Shown here: one piece after another, positions 24,401-34,236 of the stretch | How the letters are laid out: each line of letters starts with the position of its first letter | Position numbering within the stretch: position 1 is the stretch's first letter | From: Morella rubra | Lineage: Eukaryota > Streptophyta > Magnoliopsida > Fagales > Myricaceae | Assembly: GCA_003952965.2 (NCBI GenBank) | Contig: CM025853.1 | Location: 14,288,068-14,352,067 of the forward strand | DNA length: 64,000 nt | Direction: 5' to 3' | Made by a program: the position numbers and the translations under genes | Notes under the pieces: model-generated | Told to the model about the DNA's origin: nothing | Database searches by the model: none | The model's input: only the letters and a program-made list of their open reading frames with translations

Positions 24401-24720
24401 ACTAAACTCATATATATGCACGTATTTGAATCCTTTAGACATAATGCTTTTTATCATATCATCTCTAAGTAAATGAACAGTTTCATTTAATACCATGCTT
24501 GAAATTAAATGTGGATGATGTATAATGATCTCTATCCTTGACCTTGGGGATTACCCAATTGTTCAAGAGTTTATTTTTTCCTAATGAAATGTGGTATTCG
24601 TCAATATAGATGAATGATGTTGATGCAACGTTAGTATTATCAATGTAGTTATCCATAATATTACTACTTATACTAGCCTTACTACTTGATCTTTTAAACA
24701 TCTTGTATAAGAGATTGTTA
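21418..24720 (-). mobile_element. Endogenous pararetrovirus fragment (Caulimoviridae-like)
   Basis: The minus strand holds, from high to low coordinates, a movement-protein-like region (24700 to about 24000; start MFKRSSSK, later GIMESSL and QGPVYFNS), a variable middle, a coat-protein-like core at 22623-22186 (TLSDFKWYKDSFLSKV, QPFWKEKFIAGLP), a CCHC-like knuckle near 21810-21830 (KLGHFASKC) and an acidic segment. No reverse transcriptase is present, and the piece stops at the copia LTR. The order movement protein, coat protein, knuckle suggests a petuvirus or florendovirus-like relative. It is a broken, old fragment. An unrelated gag-like plant element is the alternative. Confidence 0.6.
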
Positions 24721-24889
24721 AAATACTATTTACTCTAACTTGGGTCGCACCAACTAGGTCCGGCCAACAGCACACATGGCTTTTATGGCTAATCTAGTGG
24801 CTCCAAGCGAGAACCTCCGCTTAGACTAAAGAATATTTTTAACAATCGCTTAAACAATCAATTTAGAAGATTAAGTAATAGAGCTAAAC
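24721..24889. other. Leader side of the pararetrovirus fragment, left flank of CACTA-1
   Basis: This short AT-rich stretch is without coding sequence. It ends in AAC (24887-24889), the left copy of the CACTA-1 target duplication. Confidence 0.5.
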
Positions 24890-25800
24890 CACTACAAGAA
24901 TTATAGCTTTAGGTGACAAAGTTTTGGGTGTCAAACCAAATTTTGTCACCTAAAGTGACCTTTCCATGACAAAACGTTAATTTCGTCACCCAAAGTCACC
25001 CATGAACGCCAAAACCGTCCGGACAGGTCCCAAAACCGTTCGGACGTATGTCACGTGTGACAACATACCACATGTCGTGCATGAGTGACGATTATAAAAT
25101 TCCGTCTGGACTCACGATCAACAAGTTCGGACTCTTTGCTGGGTGACGAATTCCAAATCGACGTAACCGAGTGACATTCAGAATCATCACAATTGTTTTA
25201 CAATAATGTCAAACGTAACAGATACAACGTCCGAACGAGAGCACGTGACGAATAATAATCGTCAGCATATAGTGACAAATTAAAAATCATCGCGAACGCT
25301 CAATCACGTCCGGACCTCCACTATAGCGTTCGCAAGTGAAAAAATACATACGTCCGAACGAAACAAAAAATGTCCGCAAGCGTATGAATGCTATTTCTGC
25401 GAGTCGTGTGCTTCCACGTTGCAAAACTTCCACTGGAAACTATGACGACTAAGCAGTATTCCCATGAATGACGGATTCAGACAAATTTAGGCAATAACGT
25501 ATCAACGTATTAATAATCGTCACATATAATGAAAATTGCGAATGCTCAATCACGTCCGACCTCCACTATAGACGTGAAAAAATACGTCTGTCACTAATCG
25601 TGTGCTTCCACGTTGCAAAACTTCCCTGGAAATCGTCTGGACGGGTTTAGTTCTAAGATTTCTCGAATCGGTCATATTTAATGACGTTAATTTGATTGGG
25701 CTGAATCTAACCCCTGATAGGAGTCCGAACCCCAATATTACCGTTCGGACTCATTCTTGACAAATTAAAAGGCCAGATTTAGCCAAAATCACACTTTCAC
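24890..25800 (+). repeat. CACTA-1 left terminal and subterminal repeat region
   Basis: The terminal inverted repeat is followed by a GTGAC hairpin and then many copies of CCGTCCGGAC, CGTTCGGAC and GTCCGAACG in both orientations. A direct duplication of about 130-180 bp is visible: CGCGAACGCTCAATCACGTC...GTGCTTCCACGTTGC at about 25280-25430 recurs at about 25530-25620. In known CACTA elements, subterminal motifs are bound by the TNPA protein; here that is inferred from position only. Confidence 0.8.
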
Positions 25801-26144
25801 TCTATTCTCTCAAACTTTTCTCTCAAAGTTTTCACTATCTTCGAGATCTCTCAACAACTTCAGGTAAGACCTTCTTTGTGAGTTTGGTTTTCAATTTCAT
25901 GCATTTCAATTGAATGAAATTTTTGTGAGTTCTTTGTTCATCTATAGTGGTGTTTGTTTTGTGTTCGTCGAATTACCGTTCGGACTGTGGTATATGCGTT
26001 CGGATGCTATGTATTTCGTCCGGGCTTTATTTAGTTCGGACAGTTAATTTTAAGAGTTCGGACGCATATAAAAATAAACGTCGCCGTTTGAACTGCGTGC
26101 GAACGGTTTGTGCTTATGTTCGGACGGTTTTTGCTAGGTTGACC

Positions 26145-26534
26145 ATGGACCACTCCGAGAGAAGTATCACTAATGTTGGGGGACAGACTCAGCGACCAGC
26201 TTGGATGGACGCTTTTTTAGCGGAGCTGAGGGGGAGTATTCGGGCGATAGTGGAGCCGACGCATTCGTTGTGCATGGAGCTCCAATGCCGCTTGATCGGT
26301 CTGGAAAATAAATTTGCTCTAACGGATAGGGCTCTGACGGAGGAGATGAATATTATGGAAAGGGAACTGTTCGCTGTGAGAGAACAATTGTCCCAGTTGT
26401 CCAAGTCTGTCCACACCGTTCCGATACAGCTCCAGACACTCATCAGACGTGTAGATAATATAGAGGAGCATTTGGCGCATGTTCGTGACGTCCTCGGACA
26501 AGATCTGGACGAGCCATCTCGTGATTCGGAGTAG
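26145..26534 (+). CDS. CACTA-1 gene A: 129-aa coiled-coil protein
   Basis: The open frame starts at ATG 26145 (start MDHSERSITNVGGQTQRPAW) and ends with TAG at 26532-26534. A probable non-coding leader exon ends CTTCAG|GTAAGA at 25862, and an AG acceptor (TTTTGCTAG, 26137) lies just before the ATG. The leader intron is full of TTCGGACG motifs. The product has RAIVEPTHSL, then long heptad-like helices and IEEHLAHVRDVL near the end. It is clearly related to the C-terminal part of gene B (RPSW...RAVMQPTHEM...EEHMSDVRAVL). It is unbroken, unlike B. Function unknown; an oligomerising or DNA-targeting accessory protein is possible but not shown. Confidence 0.6.
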   Translation: MDHSERSITNVGGQTQRPAWMDAFLAELRGSIRAIVEPTHSLCMELQCRLIGLENKFALTDRALTEEMNIMERELFAVREQLSQLSKSVHTVPIQLQTLIRRVDNIEEHLAHVRDVLGQDLDEPSRDSE

Positions 26535-28097
26535 TTTCATGTTTATGTTTTATCGCTATTATTAATTTATCCTTAGAAGGATCGTCTTCGACTTGTACTA
26601 GACATTATGATTGTGTTTTTCGTTCGGTATTTAAATTATGTTTGATATTCCATATTAATTATGTTTTTTCATTAGTTTAAATTTATTAAAATTTAAACGG
26701 ACGATTAGTATAATTAAAAGAGTTACTAGTACGAGTGCTATGTTAACGGAACGGATACCGTATTTACAATTAAATAGGTGATTAGTTATAATGTTGATTA
26801 GTTATAATGTGTAATAATAATTTTAATTTAAATAGTTGATTAGTTATAATTATATTGTGTTAGTGAAATGATTTAAATAAATTAAATTTATTGAAGAGAA
26901 AAAAAAATGTGGCCATGCGTCCGAACGGTGAAATATACGTCCGGACCCACCTCTGGTAGAACAGTGACGTTTAAAAGGTAAGAGTTCGAACGTATAAAAA
27001 TAGTGTCCGGACGCGTTTGATATTACGACATTGTTCGAACGGACACGTTAAGCGTCCGGACGAATGTTGCAACCGTCGCATGGCTTACACGTTTACGTTA
27101 CACGACGGTTGAAAACAGCTGTACCCGTTCGAACCCTATATAACGTCCGGATGTAGTTTGACGTTTATTCAGCCATACGTGTGCTTCCACGTCGCGCGAA
27201 GTCAGGTAAAAACCATCCGAACTTTCCATAACCGTCTGGACGTAATTACTTTTTCGAACCGTTTTAAACGGTTTAAATTTTGGCATTTAATGCGAGGACT
27301 CTCATTGGGCCACGTGTGCGATAAGCGTCCGGACGTCTATGAGCTGTCGGATGGGTTCGACGGATTATGAAAAACGCGAACAGTTCGACATTTTCATTAA
27401 ACCGAACGTTTTATCATCTAATCTCTCTCGACTCTCAGTTGATTCTTTGTCAAATCTTCGCATTCTAATCACATCCAGGTATGTTTTGTTGATTTTTAAC
27501 ATGATTTTTGCTTTAAAATTTTCATTTTTTTACAGTTTTATATATAGGATTTCAATTCTATTTTTTGTATACTACATTGTGTTTTTTGATTGATTTTTAC
27601 GTAGAAATTGATTGTGTTAAGTGTTAGGATTGTGTTAAGTGTATTTGTTTGTGATTTGGTGGTGTTTTGGGTAGTGTGTGGGAGGTTTTGAGATTGCCAT
27701 GGCTGAGTTAACTCGGTCTTCGTCCCAGTAGCGTCCGGACGTTTAATATACCGTCCGGACGTCGAAATAACCCGTTCGGACTTCTTTTAGTATAAAAAGG
27801 AAATACGTCGTCGTTTAGTTTGTGTCCGGACGTTACATGAAACACGTCCGGACTGTTTTATATTAAAAGTTATAAAATTTTACTATTTGTGTTTAGTTCG
27901 GACGAATATCCAAAAGTGTCCGGACGGAATTATTATACAAACATGAAACGTTGTCGTTTTCTTTGTCCGGACGCTCCGGAACGCATTTTTATATTTAATT
28001 TGCATTTTCTTTTTTTATTATACCGTTCGGACTCCTTTATGTTGTTGTTCGGACGTAGTTCTAACCATTCGAACGGTTTTTTTTCAGATTATAGAAA

Positions 28098-29286
28098 ATG
28101 AACAAGCGTTTGCGTACCAGCAGTCAACCGATGCGGAGGAGTCTTCTGGTCCAGGTTTATCATTGGATGAGCATACGTCATCATGTCCCGCTCGGTCGTT
28201 GTCGAGCGGCATATCCAGTTGGCGATTTCTATGAGCTTCGGTTTGAGGATCGGACGCTTCCAGAGATAGTGGAGCAAGCAGGTTGGCTTCCATTCCTCCA
28301 GAGGACCGGGTATGCGTCAAAGAACCTGGTGCGAGAGTTCTATGCTTCTATACTTCGGGCGAGGGACCTTGAGGAGCCTAGTATGGAGGTGACCGTCCGA
28401 ACGTGCAGATCATATTCTCGAGACGAGCTCGCTTTATTTTTGGGTACGTGAGGGATGTGACAGCGTTCCCTAACATGCCAATGACAGAGGAGGGCCGCCT
28501 ACTAAGGCCGAGGTTTTCGAATGCTGCTGGGCCCGGATACGGCTATCCTGGAGGGAAGCAACATGCTTCACGGGCAGCTGCTTCCGTTCTGGAGGATCAT
28601 GCACCTGATTCTATGCTCCACCATCGACCCGAAGAAGCACACGATGGAGGTGACTTATGGCCGGGCCGAGTTCTTGTACATGGTAGTTGTACGGGGGCTT
28701 CATGTTGATATGGCATCATTCATCTACCAATCGTCCGTGCTGAGGCCCTGAAGACCGATGCTCAGATTTCGTTGCCTTATGGTGTTCTTCTGACCCAGTT
28801 CCTGCATAACTTGATGGTACCCGAGGGTGCTGACGAGCCGAGGGCGCTTCCACTTGGGTCGATTAACAAGACAACGCTCTCAAAGTCGATGGCGCAGACA
28901 CGACGAGTGCTAGGTGCTGTTAGAGCTAGACGAGAGGAGCCGGCTCAGGGGACCGAGGAGCAGGATCCTGGACAGGGCTCTTCCCAGGGACTCGAGGGAC
29001 AGCGGCCGAGTTGGGTGGCATCTATGATGACCGAGTTGACTGAGCAGATGCGAGCGGTCATGCAGCCCACCCATGAGATGGTGGGTAATATCAGTTCTCG
29101 GCTAGCAGCTCTGGAGCTTAAGGTCGTGAGCATGGACGCTGAGTTGAAGAAGCAGGTGTCCGAGGTTCAGTTGGCCCTGAAGGCGTCGCTACCAGTGCAG
29201 AGCTAGTTGCCCTGACTGAGCGGGTCGTGTTGCTTGAGGAGCACATGAGTGATGTCCGGGCGGTTCTGCATCTCTCTGATGATTGA
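28098..29286 (+). pseudogene. CACTA-1 gene B: putative plant transposon protein (Transposase_32-like), frame-broken
   Basis: The leader exon ends ATCCAG|GTATG at 27478; the leader intron runs 27479-28087 and contains a dense TCCGGACG array. The coding part starts at ATG 28098. Visible segments are RTLPEIVEQAGWLPF and LVREFYASILRA, then LPFWRIMHLILCSTIDPKKH, AEFLYMVVVRGLHVDM and LPYGVLLTQFLHNLM, in the order seen in the 'putative plant transposon protein' family. The C-terminal third is a coiled coil related to gene A. The frame changes near 28445, 28510, 28740 and 29195, so no complete product is expected. It ends TGA at 29284-29286. The family name is from memory of its motifs and was not searched. 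Confidence 0.6.
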
Positions 29287-29479
29287 CGATCAGTAGATAT
29301 TTAGGATCTTTTATTATATTTTTTTTATTATATTTTGAGGACATCTATTTTTATTTTATGTTTTGAGTACGTATATTGGGATTGTACCTTTTATTATTTC
29401 GTTTTGTTTATGTTATTTCATTTCATTACTCTTTCCCAATTTCATTACACTCGTGCACTCTTATTTATATTAGAAAGAA

Positions 29480-30370
29480 AAAAATAAGATTGTCAAAACC
29501 GTTCGGACAAGAGGATAACCGTCCGGACGTATTACAGTAAGGTCGAACGGCGTCGTACTTCGCAAGAAACGTCCGACGGTAACTTAAACAGGGTTCGGAC
29601 GCTTGTTTTAGATGGTAGTGTTGAGACGCTGTCGTTTATGGGTTTCCAAACGGCGCCGTGAAAGTTAAGAAAGCGTTCGGACGGTTTATGGTGAGTCCGG
29701 ACGTTTTTTTCAGATCAGACGCTGTCGTTTGGTGGTTGCTAAAACGGTGTCGTCAGCTGTAAGTCTCCGTTCGGACGGTATGAAAATTTAGGCGGCATGT
29801 TTTTCCCTCGTAATCTTTTACACGTAGGCGTCCGAACGTTATTATTTTCGTCCGAACGGGTTATATTCGTTTGAAAGACTGGAAATCGCAGACAGTATAT
29901 CGAAAAGGCCAAAACTTAGAAATTTGAGAGATTTGAGCAAGAAGAGAAGAGGGGAGCTGATTTAAGACGTTAATCTCATTGAAAAGGGTGTTAAAGGAGC
30001 AACCCATTTGGGATTTCGAATTGGATTGCATTTAAGGTTAGTGGGTTTTAATTGTTTTTTTTATTTTATGATGAAAAGCATGGATTTTAGGATATCAAAG
30101 TATGTGTTTTTCGAATTTTAGGGTCTAAAATGATCGTAATTGAGTTTGGAGTTGTTGTGATGTGTTTATATTGAAATATTTGTCATTTGGGTTGATTTTG
30201 GCATGAATTTGTGTTGAAAATGTCATCTGTTCGTCGAAGAACTGTGTTGTTCGACAATCGCAGTCCGGACGGTTTATATACCGTCCTGACTTAATTTATC
30301 CGTCCGGACGCTTTCAAAAAGGTCCGAACGCTTATATTTTATGTTCGGGTTAATAGCGTCCGAACGGTTT
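29480..30370 (+). repeat. Internal motif array with TNP2 leader exon
   Basis: Many copies of GTCCGGACG, GTTCGGACG and GTCCGAACG occur at 29500-29880 and again at 30260-30370. Between them lies a probable non-coding leader exon ending ATTTAAG|GTTAGT at 30036, the first exon of TNP2. The second part of the array lies inside the leader intron. This is the same motif as at the CACTA-1 ends, so the array is not only subterminal. Confidence 0.7.
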
Positions 30371-30419
30371 TTGCTGTCATGTTCATGCATTCATTAATTA
30401 GTAGCCTTAGCCCCCGTTT

Positions 30420-30760
30420 AAGAATTACACGAGTTCGGATAACGAACTCGTGTAATTCTTGAATTGTCCACGTTATGGACAGTTTGAGTTTACAATATGC
30501 GTAATGTGCGTAATTGTATCTGATATTGTGACTGATGTGTTTAGAAATTTCGATGCAAATCTCCTTTTGTCTTCGGATACACATTCAGCATTGAGCTTGT
30601 ACACTTGCCTTCAATGGTGGGTGTTTATGCTCAATGTTGTAGGCGTGTATCTGGGGACTGAGGGGAAATGCTGTCGAAATTTCTAAAGCATCAGTCACAT
30701 AGTCGGGTCAATTACGTGCAGTACGTGATATTGTAAACTTGAATGGGATAGGACCTATCA
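30420..30760 (+). promoter_or_regulatory. Conserved hairpin leader upstream of CACTA-1 TNP2
   Basis: A perfect 18-bp stem with a 5-nt loop is formed by 30420-30437 and 30443-30460 (AAGAATTACACGAGTTCG and its complement). It is followed by TTGTCCAC..TATGGACAGTTTGAG, which can form a small TGTCC/GGACA stem, and by a CTTGAATGGGATAGGACCTATCA block at 30738-30760 containing GATAGG-A-CCTATC. The same series in the same order occurs in CACTA-2 (62671-63004). The role is unknown; the block lies about 380 nt upstream of the TNP2 start codon, in the leader intron. Confidence 0.6.
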
Positions 30761-30836
30761 CCCGAGAAATGGAGTTGAGTGTGAATGTCATCATTGTTTG
30801 CATTATTGTTTGTATTTTCGTCTTTGAAGGAACAAT

Positions 30837-33800
30837 ATGGATAAAAGCTGGATTTATGAGGCTGATAGACTCAAAAGTGTAAAGTATAGTGATGGTGTTC
30901 GGGATTTTATGAGCGTTGCCCGTAGTTATGCAGATAGTCGTGGAATGATAAGATGTCCATGTAAGAGATGTAAGAATGTGTTGTTCAAACATGTAGACGA
31001 GATGGAGGATCATTTATACATAATTGGGTTTGACCAGAGTTACACTCATTGGGTATTTCACAGAGAGTCGATAGAGAAGTTCTAGGGAAACATAAATGAT
31101 GATATGAGAGACATGTTAGAAGATTTTGAGGCGGGAGCAGGGGTTGATGAGAACGCTGGTGAAAATATTCCGGGTCCTGAAACAGTCGAGTCTGGGTCTG
31201 GAGACGGGTTTTCCGTGTATACCAAGTTATGGGCGGATGCTGAGCGAGAGTTGTATCCCGGGTGTAAGAAGTACTCGAAGTTGTCTTTCGTTGTTAGGTT
31301 ACTTCATGTGAAGTCAGAGAATAATTTGACTGTAAAGGCGTTTGAAGATGTGTTGGGTTTGATAAAAGATGCGCTGCCGGAGGGGGAGACACTTCCTAAA
31401 TCTTATTATGAGGCGAAAAGTTAAGAAAGAATTTAGGATTTAGCTACGATAACATACATGCGTGCTTAAATGACTGTGTACTGTTTTGGAAGGAGCACAG
31501 CGAGTTAGAAGAGTGTCCGGTGTGTGGGGAATCGAGGTGGAAGTACAGTCAGAATAGCAAATCAAAGGTTCCTCAAAAAGTGCTGCGACATTTTCCCTTG
31601 AAACCGAGGTTGCAGAGAGTGTTTCTATCAAGGCAAACGGCAACGGATATGCGGTGGCACCAAGAGAAGCGTGTGGTTGAAGATGGGGTGATGAGGCATC
31701 CTGCAGACTCTCGGGTATGGAAGGACCTCGATAAGAAGTATGAATGGTTTGGTCAGGAATCTCGTAACGTCCGGTTGGGTTTGGCATCTGATGGGTTCAA
31801 TCCGTTTGGCAACATGAGCTTATCATATAGTATATGGCCAGTGGTACTAATTCCATACAATTTGCCGCCATGGAAATGTATGAAGGATTCAAGTTTTATG
31901 CTGTCGTTGCTTATTCCTGGTCCAAGAAGTCCTGGGAATGATATCGACGTCTACTTGCAGCCATTGGTAGATGAGTTGAAGGACTTGTGGGAAAATGGAA
32001 TGCAAACGTACGACGCGGCCGTGTCAAGTTCATTTAAATTACATGCTGCTTTACTTTGGACATAAATGACTTCCCCGCTTATGGTAATCTCTCAACAACT
32101 TGAATCGGTACCATTATGTTCGTTTGGGAAGACTCAAAAGAAGAGAAAATAGGGTAACATTGAGTTAAGTTGGATGAAGCGCAGCATATTCTTTGAGTTG
32201 CTGTACTGGTCAGAATATATTTTAACAATGTGTTGGGAACTTTGATGAACGTCGATGGTAAGATGAAGGACAATTCTAGTGCTCGGCGGGACTTGGCATT
32301 ATTGGGCATTAAAAAGGACTTGCATTTGCAAGTTCGGGGTCAGCAGGAGGTGATGCCTCAAGCATTATTTACTTTAACGAAGGATGAACGTAAGAAGTGT
32401 TGTGAATGGCTGAAGGGTGTCAAGTTTCCGGATGGATACGCCTCTAACATATCCCGATGCGTGAATATAAATGAAGGGAAAATAATGGGTATGAAGAGTC
32501 ACGACTCACACGTCTTGTTGCAGCGACTGTTACCGGCAATGATACACGGGTTATTAGGAAACGAAGTATGTACAGCGTTGACTGAGTTGAGTTTATTCTT
32601 CAGAGACTTGTGCTCAAGAACAATACGTTTAGACGTTGTGGACCAGTTAGAGAAGGACATCGGAATGATTCTTTGCAAGTTGGAACGTATATTCCCTCCA
32701 TCATTTTTTACTATTATGGTTCATTTACCTTGGAGGTGAAACTTGGGGGTCCAGTTCAATTTCGGTGGATGTATCCAATGGAGAGGTATATGGGAAGATG
32801 AAGCATTTCGTTAAGAACAGGGCACGGTGTGAGGGCTCCATTGTAGAAAATTATGTGTTAAATGAATGTTTAACTTTTTGCTCAATGTATCTTAGTACGG
32901 TTGAGACGAGATTTAATAGAAAAGACCGGAATTATGCCGACATAGATGATCGAAGTGTTGTTTTTCTTGTTTACTCAAACTGTTCGACTGGGAGCTGGTA
33001 GGGGTCAAGATTTGAATATAAAGAAATTTTAAAAGCACAGTGGTATGTACTCAACAACTATTCAGAAATCAGCCAACATATAGAGTAAGCACAAATAAGA
33101 ATATTTGCTCACTTAAACACTTATCAGTTCATTATATTTTAATTTATTATAAAATATCTTATTTATTTAGTTTATGACGAGACCCATAACTTTCAAAACC
33201 TATCAATCTTCGAAGACGTTAAATCTATTGGGATATGATGATCATTTTTTTAGATTTAGTCTCAAACGAAAATTAGAGGTTTTTATGTTATATTTCCTTT
33301 ATGGTTTAGAAATCCCTATTATATGTTTAATTTTAAGTGATTATTTTTTTTAGAGTCAAAGTTAACACGTGTTTACTATTTTAGGTTCAAACTATGCGCA
33401 TGAAAATCGGGTTCGGTGTCGGATGATTTGTATGCATTAGCATCCGGTCCGATCAACGGGCACTTTGTTACTCTGGGTGTGTAGTGAATGGAGTTAGGTT
33501 TCACACGGTCTTTCGTGAACAGTTTCGTAACACTCAGAATAGTGGTGTGGTTGTTCCGGGGACCACGATGGGGAAGATGTTGATTTTTACGGTCAGGTCG
33601 TGGATATTTATGCGTTGCGTTATTTGCGGGGGAATTTAGTTTATTTACTAAAATGTGACTAGTTTGACTTGAGTACTCAAAACTTAGGTCTTGATAAAAG
33701 TGGTCGGTTTGTTAGTATTAACACATCCCGGAAGTGGTACAAAGACGACCATTCGTGCTAGCTTCTCAGGGTAATCAAGTGTTTTATATCGATGATATGA

Positions 33801-34119
33801 AGTTGGGCGGTCACTGGAAGATTGTTCAAAAGATTACCCAAGAAACACGTATGATATTCCACATATTGAGGAGGAAGCTAGTGAAGATGGAGAAGGACCG
33901 TCGAACCGTGAAGCATACCAGGAGAATGAGTCTATTGAGCTTTTTGTGGACTTTAGCTCCTTTGACATGATCCCGTTGACTAGAAATGACGTCGAGGCTT
34001 ATGTGCCGGTAACCGATAAGAGCGGTCAACAACAACGTGAAGTAGAAGGAACCGATGATTCTTCGGAATCATTCAGTGAAGATTGTAGTGATTCTGAAGA
34101 ATATGACTCCGAGGACTAA
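30837..34119 (+). pseudogene. CACTA-1 gene C: TNP2 transposase, damaged
   Basis: It starts MDKSWIYEADRLK with the transposase-associated zinc domain (RCPCKRCKN...VDEMEDHLY). The TNP2 core follows (HACLNDCVLFWKEH, CPVCGESRW, SDGFNPFGNMS, PYNLPPWKCMK, GNDIDVYLQPLVDELK). Then come the DUF4218-like part (MPQALFTLTKDERKK, MKSHDSHVLLQR, ERIFPPSFF, RWMYPMERYMG, VETRFNRKDRNYAD) and a degenerate DUF4216-like part ending in acidic EEYDSED (TAA 34117-34119). Damage: TAG at 31083-31085, frameshift near 31415, frame loss over 32060-32230 (including the CPxC segment), and absence of the LDVMHIEKN block expected near 32222. The transposase would normally cut and paste CACTA ends. Confidence 0.85.
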
Positions 34120-34236
34120 AGTAACTTTATCGTTTCAATTTACTTTGCGTGTCTATTTTATATTCATTTTGAGTAACATGTGTCATTGTGTTAATTGTTT
34201 CTCTAATATTGATTTATTTGGTCACAGGACGACGTC

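Noticed and set aside
25000-30370. A CRISPR-like array suggested by regularly recurring TCCGGACG units
   Set aside because: The units are short, in both orientations, with irregular spacing and no direct repeat of 20 bases or more; this is a CACTA motif array in a plant genome.
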